A stretch of DNA of 54,087 nt from Clostridia bacterium (GTDB lineage Bacteria > Bacillota > Clostridia > Oscillospirales > Acutalibacteraceae), in the NCBI GenBank assembly GCA_017474205.1, contig JAFVID010000067.1:1-54087 (forward strand). The letters are read 5' to 3'. This document shows, in pieces, positions 33,307 through 42,173 of this stretch. The position numbers were made by a program, and so were the translations under genes. Within the stretch, counting starts at the first letter, position 1. Every line of letters begins with the position of its first letter. The notes below the pieces were generated by a model. That model was given only the letters and a program-made list of their open reading frames with translations. It searched no databases and was not told the DNA's origin.

Positions 33307-34170
33307 TTGAAAATTATAGATTTGCTAAAAAAAGATACATTATCAATATCGTTTGAGGTTTTCCCACCAAAGACCGACTCAAGTTTTGATAGCGTTGCTA
33401 ATGCAGTTAAAGAAATTGCCAAATTAAAGCCAGCTTTTATGAGTGTTACATACGGTGCAGGTGGTGGTACAAGTGCTTATACCCTTGAAATTGCGAAACA
33501 AATAAAGCAAAAGTATGATGTACCTTCCCTTGCTCATCTTACCTGTGTTTCTTCTACAAAGGACACTGTTCACAAACGTATTGAAGATATTAAAAATGCC
33601 GGTATTCAAAATATTATGGCTCTTAGAGGTGATATCCCCGAAGACAATACCCTTCAAGATTATCACCACGCTATTGAGTTGGTTCACGAAATAAAGAGCA
33701 TTGATCCTAACTTTTGTATTGGTGGGGCTTGCTACCCTGAAATTCATCCTGAAAGTGCAAATCAAAAGGAAGATATTAAATATCTTATAGAAAAAGTAGA
33801 CGCAGGTTGTGATTTCTTAACAACCCAAATGTTTTTTGATAACAACCTTCTTTACAATTTCCTTTACAAAATACGTGAGGTAGGAATTACTGTGCCTATT
33901 ATTCCCGGTATTATGCCAATAACTAATGCTAATCAATTAGATAGGGCTATTAAACTTTCAGGTTCTTTTATGCCCCAAAGATTTAAGTGTTTGGTGGATA
34001 AATTCGGCAACGACCCCCTTGCGATGAAACAAGCGGGTATAGCATACGCTACCGACCAAATTATCGACCTTTATGCCAACGGTATAACCAACGTTCACGT
34101 ATATTCTATGAACAAGCCCGATATTGCATCGGCTATTCAAAACAACCTAAGCGATATTTTAGGAAAATAA
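33307..34170 (+). CDS. metF: methylenetetrahydrofolate reductase
   Basis: Reduces 5,10-methylene-THF to 5-methyl-THF, the methyl donor for methionine synthase. 287 residues. The catalytic Glu lies in SFEVFPPKT (near 18) and the FAD-site motifs AHLTCV, NIMALRGDIP and TTQMFFDN follow. Start TTG at 33307 has GGGTG about 7 bases upstream. First gene of a three-gene methionine operon, consistent with direct hand-over of methyl-THF to MetH. Confidence 0.95.
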   Translation: MKIIDLLKKDTLSISFEVFPPKTDSSFDSVANAVKEIAKLKPAFMSVTYGAGGGTSAYTLEIAKQIKQKYDVPSLAHLTCVSSTKDTVHKRIEDIKNAGIQNIMALRGDIPEDNTLQDYHHAIELVHEIKSIDPNFCIGGACYPEIHPESANQKEDIKYLIEKVDAGCDFLTTQMFFDNNLLYNFLYKIREVGITVPIIPGIMPITNANQLDRAIKLSGSFMPQRFKCLVDKFGNDPLAMKQAGIAYATDQIIDLYANGITNVHVYSMNKPDIASAIQNNLSDILGK

Positions 34171-34173
34171 TTT

Positions 34174-34773
34174 ATGGTATTTATTAAGACTTATGAGGAA
34201 CCTCCTTTGAACAAAAAGGAGATTTTACGCTACATTGGAAGCAATCAAGACCAAGATACAATACAACTTGTTGAGGAATGTATTAGCAAAGTAAAAAGTG
34301 TTATAAAATATAAAGTTTGTTATTGTGAACTTTGTGTATCTATAAATAATGGCCTTTGTGATTTTGGTGTTTTTAAGGTTACATCAAGCAACCTTGCAAA
34401 AAATCTTAAAGGATGTAAACAAGTTATTGTTTTTGGTGCTACTTTGGGCATTGAACTTGATCGTATTGTTGCAAAACACAGTAAACTTTCTCCTACAAAA
34501 GCACTCATTTTTCAGGGGATTGGAGCAGAAAGGACCGAGTCGCTTTGCAATGTTTTTTGCGAAGAAATCGCAAAAGAATTTGGCGTTTCTTTAAGGCCAC
34601 GATTTAGTCCCGGATATGGGGATTTACCCTTGGAAACACAAAGGCAGATTTTCTCTGTTCTTGACTGCGAAAGAAAAATTGGCATAACACTTAATGACAG
34701 TTTACTTATGTCGCCAACAAAATCAGTTACTGCTTTTATTGGATTAGAGGATGACTCAAATTTAGAGGTGTAA
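34174..34773 (+). CDS. stand-alone cobalamin-dependent methionine synthase activation-domain protein
   Basis: 199 residues related to the C-terminal reactivation domain of MetH, with the S-adenosylmethionine-binding pattern RPRFSPGYGDLPLETQ near residue 148 and a C-terminal LLMSPTKSVTAFIG. In the classic enzyme this domain binds SAM and helps remethylate oxidised cob(II)alamin. Here it is a separate gene, 3 bases after metF and 1 base before metH, which lacks the domain, so it supplies the missing function in trans. Confidence 0.9.
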   Translation: MVFIKTYEEPPLNKKEILRYIGSNQDQDTIQLVEECISKVKSVIKYKVCYCELCVSINNGLCDFGVFKVTSSNLAKNLKGCKQVIVFGATLGIELDRIVAKHSKLSPTKALIFQGIGAERTESLCNVFCEEIAKEFGVSLRPRFSPGYGDLPLETQRQIFSVLDCERKIGITLNDSLLMSPTKSVTAFIGLEDDSNLEV

Positions 34774-34774
34774 T

Positions 34775-37177
34775 ATGAATTTTAGAGATTTTTTGAAAGA
34801 AAATATTGTTTATCTTGACGGAGGTATGGGCACTTTGTTACAAGCCGAAGGGCTTAAAACAGGAGAATATCCAGAAAGATGGAATATTACCCATCCCGAA
34901 GCAATTATCAATATACACAAGTCATATTTTGATGCTGGCAGCAATGTGGTTTGCACCAACACTTTTGGGGCAAATTCTCTTAAGTTTTCTAATGATGAAT
35001 TGGAAGAAATAATTAAATTTGCTGTATCTAACGCTAAAAAAGCTAAAGAATTATCCCACAACAAGGGTGAAAAATTTATCGCTCTTGATATTGGTCCAAG
35101 TGGTAAACTTCTTAAACCCCTTGGCGACCTTGACTTTGAAGATGCGGTTAATCTTTTCGCAAACACTGTTAAAATTGGTGTTAAATATGGGGTTGACCTT
35201 GTAATTATAGAAACAATGAATGACAGTTATGAAACAAAAGCCGCTTTACTTGCGGTTAAAGAAAACTGTGATTTACCTGTAATTGTATCTAACGCTTATA
35301 ACGAAGATGGAAAACTTATGACCGGCGCCACCCCCGAAGCCATGGTTGCTTTACTTGAGGGTATGGGGGTCGATGCTCTCGGTGCTAACTGTTCATTAGG
35401 ACCAAACAAACTTCGCGGTGTTGTTGAAAGATTGCTCAAAAAAGCATCGGTACCCGTTATTTTTAAACCAAATGCAGGCCTTCCAAAATCGATTAACGGC
35501 AAAACTGTTTTTGATATAACTGTAGATGAATTTTCTACAGAAATTACCGACTTGGTTAAAAAGGGTGTTCGTGTTATTGGTGGATGTTGCGGTACTACTC
35601 CCCAATATATTAAATCTCTTTGGGATAAAACAAATCATCTTTCTCCCCTACCCATTGAAAAGAAAAATTTGACCGTAGTATCATCATATTCTCATACTGT
35701 TGAATTTAAAAACAAACCCATTCTCATTGGTGAAAGAATAAATCCAACAGGCAAAAAAAGATTCAAACAAGCACTTATTGAGAATGATATTAACTACATT
35801 CTTTCCGAGGGTGTTAACCAGCAAGAAAAGGGCGTTCATATTCTTGACGTTAACGTTGGTCTTCCCGACATTGATGAAGTATCTATGCTTGAAAAGACTA
35901 TTTGTGAACTTCAGGCAATTATTGACCTTCCTTTGCAAATTGATACCTCGGATGCTATCGCTATGGAAAAAGCACTACGTCGTTATAACGGCAAGGCGAT
36001 GATAAACTCCGTAAACGGCAAAGCCGAAAGTATGGAAGCCGTTTTTCCTCTTGTAAAAAAATACGGAGGGCTTGTTGTGGCTTTAACCCTTGATGAGGAT
36101 GGTATTCCAAGCACCGCCGAGGGTAGAGTTGAGATTGCTGAAAAGATCCTAAAAGTTGCTAACGAATATGGAATAGATAAAAAGGACATTATATTTGACA
36201 CCTTGGCGATGACCATAAGCGCCGACAACAATGCCGCGATTAACACCCTTTCATCCCTCAAAACCATAAAGGAAGAATTGGGATGTCATACATCATTGGG
36301 TGTTTCTAACATATCTTTTGGGCTTCCAAATCGTGACGCTATTAACGGTACATTTTTTGCACTTGCTCTTGAAAACGGACTTTCAGCCGCCATTATGAAT
36401 CCATACTCTACGGATATGATGAAGACCTATTACACATTCAATGCTCTTAAAGGGTTTGATGAAAATTGCGGTGAATATATTGGCATTGCCGGTACATTTA
36501 TCAATGAGAAAAAGGCGATTGAAACTGTAAAAAAACAAACCAACGCAGAATATAACTCTGACTGTCAATATTCGATTATAAAGGGATTTAAGGATAAAGC
36601 CGCTGAGATTACAAAAGAACTTCTTAAAGATACTCCTCCTTTACAAATTGTGAATGAAGAAATTATTCCTGCTCTTAACATTATGGGCAAAGGATTTGAG
36701 CAAAAGACGGTATATTTACCACAGCTTCTTATGAGTGCCGAGGCGGCAAAATCCGCTTTTGAAGCAATCAAAGAATTTATGGTTAAAGATGGAGAAGTTG
36801 AAAAAGGCGGCACCGTTGTTATTGCTACGGTTAAGGGTGATATTCACGATATTGGCAAAAACATTCTTAAACTTTTGCTTGAAAACTACGGTTTTAACGT
36901 TGTTGATTTGGGCAAGGACGTTCCTGCCGAAGATATTGTAAACAAGGTTATTGAAGTTGATGCAAAGGTTGTGGGACTTAGTGCTCTTATGACCACCACA
37001 GTTGTCGAAATGGAAGAAGCCATTAAACAACTGCGGGGAAAAGCACCTTTTTGCAAGGTGCTGGTAGGGGGTGCAGTACTCACCCAAGAATACGCCGATA
37101 AAATTGGCGCTGACAAGTATGCCAAGGATGCCATGGAAGGCGTACGATACGTACAGGAAATTATAAACAACAAATAA
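34775..37177 (+). CDS. metH: cobalamin-dependent methionine synthase (without activation domain)
   Basis: Transfers a methyl group from methyl-THF via cobalamin to homocysteine. 800 residues in three modules: homocysteine domain (1-290) with zinc-site GGCCGTTPQYI; pterin domain (about 310-580; GERINPTGKKRFKQAL, VNVGLPDIDE); cobalamin cap and binding domains (about 600-800) with DIHDIGKN, whose His coordinates cobalt. The usual fourth reactivation module is encoded by the preceding gene. GAGGTG is upstream of ATG. Confidence 0.95.
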   Translation: MNFRDFLKENIVYLDGGMGTLLQAEGLKTGEYPERWNITHPEAIINIHKSYFDAGSNVVCTNTFGANSLKFSNDELEEIIKFAVSNAKKAKELSHNKGEKFIALDIGPSGKLLKPLGDLDFEDAVNLFANTVKIGVKYGVDLVIIETMNDSYETKAALLAVKENCDLPVIVSNAYNEDGKLMTGATPEAMVALLEGMGVDALGANCSLGPNKLRGVVERLLKKASVPVIFKPNAGLPKSINGKTVFDITVDEFSTEITDLVKKGVRVIGGCCGTTPQYIKSLWDKTNHLSPLPIEKKNLTVVSSYSHTVEFKNKPILIGERINPTGKKRFKQALIENDINYILSEGVNQQEKGVHILDVNVGLPDIDEVSMLEKTICELQAIIDLPLQIDTSDAIAMEKALRRYNGKAMINSVNGKAESMEAVFPLVKKYGGLVVALTLDEDGIPSTAEGRVEIAEKILKVANEYGIDKKDIIFDTLAMTISADNNAAINTLSSLKTIKEELGCHTSLGVSNISFGLPNRDAINGTFFALALENGLSAAIMNPYSTDMMKTYYTFNALKGFDENCGEYIGIAGTFINEKKAIETVKKQTNAEYNSDCQYSIIKGFKDKAAEITKELLKDTPPLQIVNEEIIPALNIMGKGFEQKTVYLPQLLMSAEAAKSAFEAIKEFMVKDGEVEKGGTVVIATVKGDIHDIGKNILKLLLENYGFNVVDLGKDVPAEDIVNKVIEVDAKVVGLSALMTTTVVEMEEAIKQLRGKAPFCKVLVGGAVLTQEYADKIGADKYAKDAMEGVRYVQEIINNK

Positions 37178-37206
37178 AAAAACGGAGTGGTTGTCCACTC
37201 CGTTTT
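37177..37206. terminator. bidirectional terminator between metH and the ion transporter
   Basis: AAAACGGAGTGG and CCACTCCGTTTT form a 12-bp stem between converging genes. Confidence 0.85.
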
Positions 37207-37210
37207 GATT

Positions 37211-38320
37211 TTACATATTCATAAAAAGTTTGGCACCAACAGTCATTATAATAAGGAATGCTACATTGACTATTACAAAAATAATCAAATATTTTTTTAT
37301 TTGTTTAGGGTAAAGAATTTTAAATTCGCTAAAGGTTATTAAACTTGCAAGGGATGCAATAAGTGTACCTGTGCCACCTATATTTACGCCAAGCAAAAGA
37401 GGTGCATAATCGGTGGTGAAACGGGATAAAAGTATTGCCGAAGGTACGTTGCTTATGAACTGACAACTGAGTATTGATACAAGCAGAGTATCCTTTTGAA
37501 GAAGTGATGACATAAGGGTATTTACCGCTTCTATTCTTGCCATATTTCCTGCAAAAATGAAGAAGAAAAAGAAGGTAAGAAGAAGACCGTAATCCACCAT
37601 TAGAAGAGAATCTTTCTCGGTAAACAAGAGAATAAGAGGGATTATGATAAGTCCTACCAAAAATGGCACGATTCTAAACACTATTAATATAGACATAAAA
37701 AACAAAACACAATATAAAATTGTCTTTTTTACATTTAATTTTTCTGGGAATTCTTCAGTAATATTAAATTTAGTTGCTTTAATGGGAAGACAAGCAATTA
37801 CCAGAAGCGTTACCGCCAAGGCAAAGGCGGGAAACATTATTTTACAAAATTCAAGGGTAGGAATGTTATAATAGGAATATATGTATAGGTTTTGAGGATT
37901 GCCAAAGGGAGTTAACATTCCGCCAAGATTAGCCGATACATTTTGCAAAACGAAAAGATATGCCATATACTTTTCTTCCTTTATAACAGAAAGAGCAAAA
38001 TATCCTAAAGGCAAAAAGGTTATAAGTGCCATATCGTTGGCTATTATCATAGAGCCGATAAAGGTAATTATTATTAATATTAAAAAGAGGGACCGCATAT
38101 TTCCCGAAAGAAGGACAAGTTTTCTTGCAAGAATGGTGAAAAACTTAATATTTCGAAGGGCACAAACAACCGCAAGGGTTAAAAATAAGCAAGAGAGAGT
38201 TTTAAGATCAAAATAGTTTAGATATTGTTTATCGGGAGGGACTAAAAACATCGTAACAATAGCTGCTAATGCCGCAATACAAACAACGATATTTTTCTTG
38301 AAAAATCGTAAAATTTTCAC
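37211..38320 (-). CDS. ArsB/NhaD/SLC13-type (ion transporter superfamily) permease
   Basis: 369 residues with about ten membrane helices. The pattern LGGMLTPFGNPQNLYIYSYY (near 135) is the conserved NP-type loop of the ion transporter superfamily (ArsB, citrate/anion and Na+/H+ antiporters), and a related loop near 310 (GVNIGGTGTLIASLAS) reflects the inverted repeat. The substrate is not resolved. Start GTG at 38320 with AAAGGGGG 7 bases upstream; the longer TTG start would place the ribosome site inside. Monocistronic. Confidence 0.82.
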   Translation of the reverse strand: MKILRFFKKNIVVCIAALAAIVTMFLVPPDKQYLNYFDLKTLSCLFLTLAVVCALRNIKFFTILARKLVLLSGNMRSLFLILIIITFIGSMIIANDMALITFLPLGYFALSVIKEEKYMAYLFVLQNVSANLGGMLTPFGNPQNLYIYSYYNIPTLEFCKIMFPAFALAVTLLVIACLPIKATKFNITEEFPEKLNVKKTILYCVLFFMSILIVFRIVPFLVGLIIIPLILLFTEKDSLLMVDYGLLLTFFFFFIFAGNMARIEAVNTLMSSLLQKDTLLVSILSCQFISNVPSAILLSRFTTDYAPLLLGVNIGGTGTLIASLASLITFSEFKILYPKQIKKYLIIFVIVNVAFLIIMTVGAKLFMNM

Positions 38321-38355
38321 CTTTAGTCCCCCTTTCAAAATATTACAACCTGGCT

Positions 38356-38384
38356 ATTATAGTATATTATTTTTATGGTGTCAA
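38356..38384 (-). promoter_or_regulatory. sigma-A promoter of the ion transporter gene
   Basis: Minus-strand TTGACA (38379-38384), 17 bases, TATAAT (38356-38361). Confidence 0.8.
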
Positions 38385-38406
38385 CAAAGATAATTATTTT
38401 TTTATA

Positions 38407-38435
38407 TTTACATTTTAGATAAAATATATTAAAAT
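38407..38435 (+). promoter_or_regulatory. sigma-A promoter of the LuxR-type regulator
   Basis: TTTACA (38407-38412), 17 bases, TAAAAT (38430-38435), divergent from the transporter promoter. Confidence 0.55.
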
Positions 38436-38466
38436 GAAATATATTAGAAAGATAGGAGGATTAAAG

Positions 38467-39558
38467 GTGAAAAAACATTTTTCTTTGGGATTCCTATCGC
38501 TTTTTTTATCGTTTTCCCTTTCGGGTTGTGGTTCTATTGGAAGTAAGACCGCAAGTTTAACCGTTATTTATCACGTTGCGGCACTCATATCACTTTGCCT
38601 TTTGATTGGATGCATCGTTCTCGTTAAAAAGAAAAAAGGATGGTTCATTCTTCTTTTTTCTTCAGTTCTTGTAGTAAACTTGGGTTATTCGTTTTTGTCG
38701 GTTGCGCCTAATCTTAATCTTGCACTCTGGGCGAATAGATTATCCTATTTAGGGTCGGTATTTTTGCCCTTTTCTATGCTGATTATTATAATGAACGTTA
38801 CAAACGCAAAATATAAAAAGGAACTTCCTATCGTTTTATTTTTGCTTTCTATTGTTGTATTCTTTATTGCGGGAAGTCCAGGTATACTTAATATATATTA
38901 TAGAAACGTATCCTTTGAAGTTGTCAACGGTGTTTCAACCCTTGTTAAGGAATATGGTGTTTTACATCCCATTTATCTTTTTTATTTGGTTGGATACTTT
39001 GTCGCTATGGTTACGATTATTGTTCGTGCTAAGGTCAAAAAGACAATAGACGCTACATCTCATGCAATTATTCTTGCGACGGCGGTGCTTGTTAACATTG
39101 GTGTTTGGCTAATTGAACAACTTGTATCTATTGATTTTGAATTTCTTTCGGTTTCATACATAATAAGTGAATTGTTCCTTTTGGGCGTTCATCTTGTTAT
39201 GAATGAGAACCAACGTCTTAAAGAAACGTTACAACAAGTTGAAGCTGTTAAGAAATATTCAAAGGATGAAGACACAACCGACAATATACCTTCAATAAAT
39301 ATCCCTTCTGCAAAAATAAAAGCATTCGTTTTGGGACTTGAAAAACTTACTCCTACCGAAAAGGCGATTTATGATTGTTATATTAAACGACTAACCACAA
39401 AGGAAGTTCTTTCTGCTCTCAACATTAAGGAGAACACCCTTAAATATCACAATAGGAACATTTACAACAAGCTTGGTGTATCATCTAAAAACGAAATAAT
39501 AGAAATTCAAAAACAAATAAAGACGATTAAAAATAATATTAAACAAGCGGAGCAGTAA
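38467..39558 (+). CDS. membrane-tethered LuxR/GerE-type regulator with seven-helix sensor
   Basis: 363 residues. The N-terminus carries a lipobox-like LSGC (Cys21), followed by about seven membrane helices (residues 30-240) like the N-terminal 7TM sensor of some histidine kinases. A linker follows, then a GerE helix-turn-helix at about 300-360 (LTPTEKAIYDCYIKRLTTKE, ALNIKENTLKYHNRNIYNKLG). GTG at 38467 has AGGAGG 7 bases upstream. No kinase domain is present, so the sensor would act directly on DNA from the membrane. The signal is unknown. Confidence 0.82.
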   Translation: MKKHFSLGFLSLFLSFSLSGCGSIGSKTASLTVIYHVAALISLCLLIGCIVLVKKKKGWFILLFSSVLVVNLGYSFLSVAPNLNLALWANRLSYLGSVFLPFSMLIIIMNVTNAKYKKELPIVLFLLSIVVFFIAGSPGILNIYYRNVSFEVVNGVSTLVKEYGVLHPIYLFYLVGYFVAMVTIIVRAKVKKTIDATSHAIILATAVLVNIGVWLIEQLVSIDFEFLSVSYIISELFLLGVHLVMNENQRLKETLQQVEAVKKYSKDEDTTDNIPSINIPSAKIKAFVLGLEKLTPTEKAIYDCYIKRLTTKEVLSALNIKENTLKYHNRNIYNKLGVSSKNEIIEIQKQIKTIKNNIKQAEQ

Positions 39559-39575
39559 TTGCTCCGCTTGTATTT
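39544..39575 (+). terminator. terminator overlapping the regulator stop
   Basis: AAGCGGAGCA and TGCTCCGCTT form a stem around the stop codon, followed by GTATTTTT. Confidence 0.85.
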
Positions 39576-39638
39576 TTCGTAACACTCCCCCTTTACTGTC
39601 ATAGTATGTTAACGAAGGCACGAAAGGAGGAAACGCTA

Positions 39639-39773
39639 ATGTGTAACGTATTTGGTAACAACTGCAGTTGGATTATTATCCTTATCATCATCCTTCTCCT
39701 CGGTTCTAACTGTGGAGGCGGTTGCGGATGTGGCTGCAACAATAACGACAACGGCTGTGGCTGTGGTTGCTAG
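39639..39773 (+). CDS. 44-residue Cys/Gly-rich single-span membrane peptide
   Basis: MCNVFGNNCSW is followed by a pure Ile/Leu membrane segment (residues 12-21) and a Gly/Cys/Asn tail with many alternate cysteines (GGGCGCGC... GCGCGC); ten Cys in all. AAAGGAGG lies 8 bases upstream of ATG. Such tiny Cys-rich proteins are annotated in clostridia as 'chorion class high-cysteine' or coat-like proteins, without proven function. The upstream CATAGTAT motif faintly resembles a sporulation (sigma-E) -10. I consider the gene real because of its ribosome site and composition. Confidence 0.72.
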   Translation: MCNVFGNNCSWIIILIIILLLGSNCGGGCGCGCNNNDNGCGCGC

Positions 39774-39813
39774 TTTATCTAAAATTTAGGTTTCTCTTTA
39801 TAAAATAAACGAA

Positions 39814-39853
39814 TAAAAAAATAGGGGCTGAACATCACCGTTCAGTCCCTTTA
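39814..39853 (-). terminator. terminator overlapping the MATE gene end
   Basis: Minus-strand GGGACTGAAC and GTTCAGCCCC form a stem followed by TATTTTTTT; it overlaps the last codons of the MATE gene. Confidence 0.85.
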
Positions 39854-41196
39854 TTATTATAAATAGGTTTTATTACAATAAGCAATGCGGTTAATTGAAC
39901 AAGACCTGTTATTATCCAAGATATTGGATAGGATATATATACACTTTCCATCGTTTTGAAATAAGGGAACACTAAGAATATCCATAATAGACGAACACCA
40001 CATATTCCAACAATCGAAACTACAGTGGGGAAAATTGAATGACCTATTCCTCTTAACATACCAACAAAAACTTCGCACAATCCAATAATAAAATACGGTA
40101 CACAAATATAAAGTATCCGTTTTCCGCCGAGGGCTATAACACTTAAATCATCGGTAAATATTCTTAAAAGATAGGGATGCAGTATATAGGTTAATCCTCC
40201 CATTACAACACCTAAAATTGTTACGTATAAACTTGTCCACCCAAGTATTTTCTTGAGATTCTCGTGCTTTTTTGCACCGATATTTTGTCCTGTAAAGGCA
40301 AGGGCTGTTTGAGACACCGAGTTCATTGAAGTATATGTAAATCCTTCGGCAATATGTGCCATAGTGTTACCTGCTACTGCAGCCGACCCAAATCCGTTTA
40401 TGGTCGATTGAATAATTACATTAGAAAGCGAAAAAACACAACTTTGAACACTTGCAGGGACTCCTATTTTTATCATTTTCCACATTTTTTGAGGATATAT
40501 TTTTAACCCTTTGAATGTAAATCCATAGCATGAATTTGTTTTACGAAGACATCGTAAAATAAGTATTGCGGAAATATAATGGGATGTGATAGTTGCTATT
40601 GCTACACCCGCAACTTTGTTTTCTATAATATACATAAGGGCAATATTTAACGTAACGTTTGTTATACCTGCTATTGTGAGGAAAATCAAGGGTCTTTTTG
40701 TATCTCCAATCGCCCTTAAAACCGCGTTACAATAGTTATAAAGAAGCACTGCAGGGACACCGAGAAAATATATTTTGAGATATAGTGTTGCATCCTTTAT
40801 AGTATCGGCAGGTGTATTCATAAACCTTAAAACAGGACGAGCAAAAATTATTCCAACAAAAAGCAATATCACACCAAACACAGCAGCAAGACAAATTGCG
40901 GTATGTACGGTTTCGTTAACGTCCTTTTCTCTTTTTCCGCCGTAATACTGGGAAACAAGAACACTAACACCTACAGAAAGACCTATAAACATATTTATAA
41001 ACAAATTTATAAGTGATGAGTTTGCCCCCACAGCCGCAAGGGCGTTATTGCCGGCATATTGCCCAACCACCACCATATCGGCGGCATTAAAAAGCAGTTG
41101 TAATATTCCGGTTAAAATAAATGGAATGGCATAAAGCACAATCTTTTTGGGAAGATTTCCGCTGCTCATATCCATTTCGAATTTTGATGTTTTCAT
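39835..41196 (-). CDS. MATE-family efflux transporter
   Basis: 453 residues, about twelve membrane helices in two homologous halves. MATE hallmarks are IPFILTGILQLLFNAADMVVVG in helix 1-2, NALAAVGANSSL, and the second-half equivalent. Such proteins expel cationic drugs or metabolites driven by Na+ or H+. Substrate is not evident. CAGGTG precedes the ATG. Probably monocistronic, with a terminator behind and another upstream closing the lipid kinase gene. Confidence 0.93.
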   Translation of the reverse strand: MKTSKFEMDMSSGNLPKKIVLYAIPFILTGILQLLFNAADMVVVGQYAGNNALAAVGANSSLINLFINMFIGLSVGVSVLVSQYYGGKREKDVNETVHTAICLAAVFGVILLFVGIIFARPVLRFMNTPADTIKDATLYLKIYFLGVPAVLLYNYCNAVLRAIGDTKRPLIFLTIAGITNVTLNIALMYIIENKVAGVAIATITSHYISAILILRCLRKTNSCYGFTFKGLKIYPQKMWKMIKIGVPASVQSCVFSLSNVIIQSTINGFGSAAVAGNTMAHIAEGFTYTSMNSVSQTALAFTGQNIGAKKHENLKKILGWTSLYVTILGVVMGGLTYILHPYLLRIFTDDLSVIALGGKRILYICVPYFIIGLCEVFVGMLRGIGHSIFPTVVSIVGICGVRLLWIFLVFPYFKTMESVYISYPISWIITGLVQLTALLIVIKPIYNNKGTER

Positions 41197-41223
41197 TATT
41201 ACACCTGAATTTTATAGTTCAAA

Positions 41224-41255
41224 TTTTTTGGCTATCGGAAAAACCGATAGCCAAT
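41224..41255 (-). terminator. terminator of the lipid kinase operon
   Basis: Minus-strand TTGGCTATCGG and CCGATAGCCAA form an 11-bp stem with AAAAAATTT following; T-run is modest. Confidence 0.7.
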
Positions 41256-41259
41256 TATA

Positions 41260-42144
41260 TTAATAGATTAAATTAAGTGCATCCTTAATAACTCTGATAT
41301 TCACATTTTTATTGCCTTTATAAAGTTCACCGTCGATTGACCAATCAATAGGTACATCACATTCAACAGAGATATTTGATGCAGGGAATAACAGTACGTT
41401 ATCGGAATCAAACTTTTGAGACATAAGACAGTTTATAGTGGTTGTTAAATCTGCCACGTTATCTGGATTTCTAATAAGTAAAACTTCAAACACACCATCA
41501 TTAAAACTAATGTTAGGTTTGCTTAATCTCATTATCCCACCCATAGACGTAGTATTTAACACCGCACCAAAGATAAATTCATCCTCAACAACCTTTCCAT
41601 CGTAATTTATCTTCATATCGAAGGAATAAATATTTCCAAGGGCTTTAGCACCCTCTAATACGTAGGCAAGATGTCCCAATGAATTTTTTAATTGCTGGGG
41701 GGTATTATATGAGGTTTCGGTAAAGGCACCAAAGGATGCTATATAACTAAAATATTTGTTATTATCAAAGTATCCAAGGTCAAATTTGTTTGGGGTTGTT
41801 TTGGCTACAAACTCAGCCGCCTTAGTTATACTTTTAGGCAATTTAAGACTGGTGGCAAGGTCATTTGTGCTTCCTGCAGGAATATATCCTATGGGAATAT
41901 TGACACCGCTATTCATAACACCTTGAATAACCTCGTTGAGTGTGCCATCACCGCCACAACAAAGAATTTGGTCAAAATCAGCAGAATATTTTTCTGCAAT
42001 TTCAGCACCGTGGCCTCTTCTTTCGGTGGGACAAACCGTTACAACGTATCCTTCCTCAGAAAATATTTGAATTATTTTTAAAACATAAGATTTTGCTCTC
42101 ATTTTTCCTGCGTTGGGATTGATTATAAACAAAAGCTTTTTCAA
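41260..42144 (-). CDS. diacylglycerol/lipid kinase (DgkB/YegS family)
   Basis: 294 residues. The nucleotide-binding start LLFIINPNAGK, then LCCGGDGTLNEVIQGVM, whose GGDGT is the kinase signature, and IPAGSTNDLATSL. The C-terminal domain has GDGx-like SIDGELYKGNKNVNIRVI. It phosphorylates a lipid, usually diacylglycerol, for recycling into phospholipid synthesis. About 30 bases after queH on the same strand, so probably in the same operon. Confidence 0.92.
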   Translation of the reverse strand: MKKLLFIINPNAGKMRAKSYVLKIIQIFSEEGYVVTVCPTERRGHGAEIAEKYSADFDQILCCGGDGTLNEVIQGVMNSGVNIPIGYIPAGSTNDLATSLKLPKSITKAAEFVAKTTPNKFDLGYFDNNKYFSYIASFGAFTETSYNTPQQLKNSLGHLAYVLEGAKALGNIYSFDMKINYDGKVVEDEFIFGAVLNTTSMGGIMRLSKPNISFNDGVFEVLLIRNPDNVADLTTTINCLMSQKFDSDNVLLFPASNISVECDVPIDWSIDGELYKGNKNVNIRVIKDALNLIY

Positions 42145-42173
42145 TTTCAGAACTCCTTATTTGAATTTATAAT

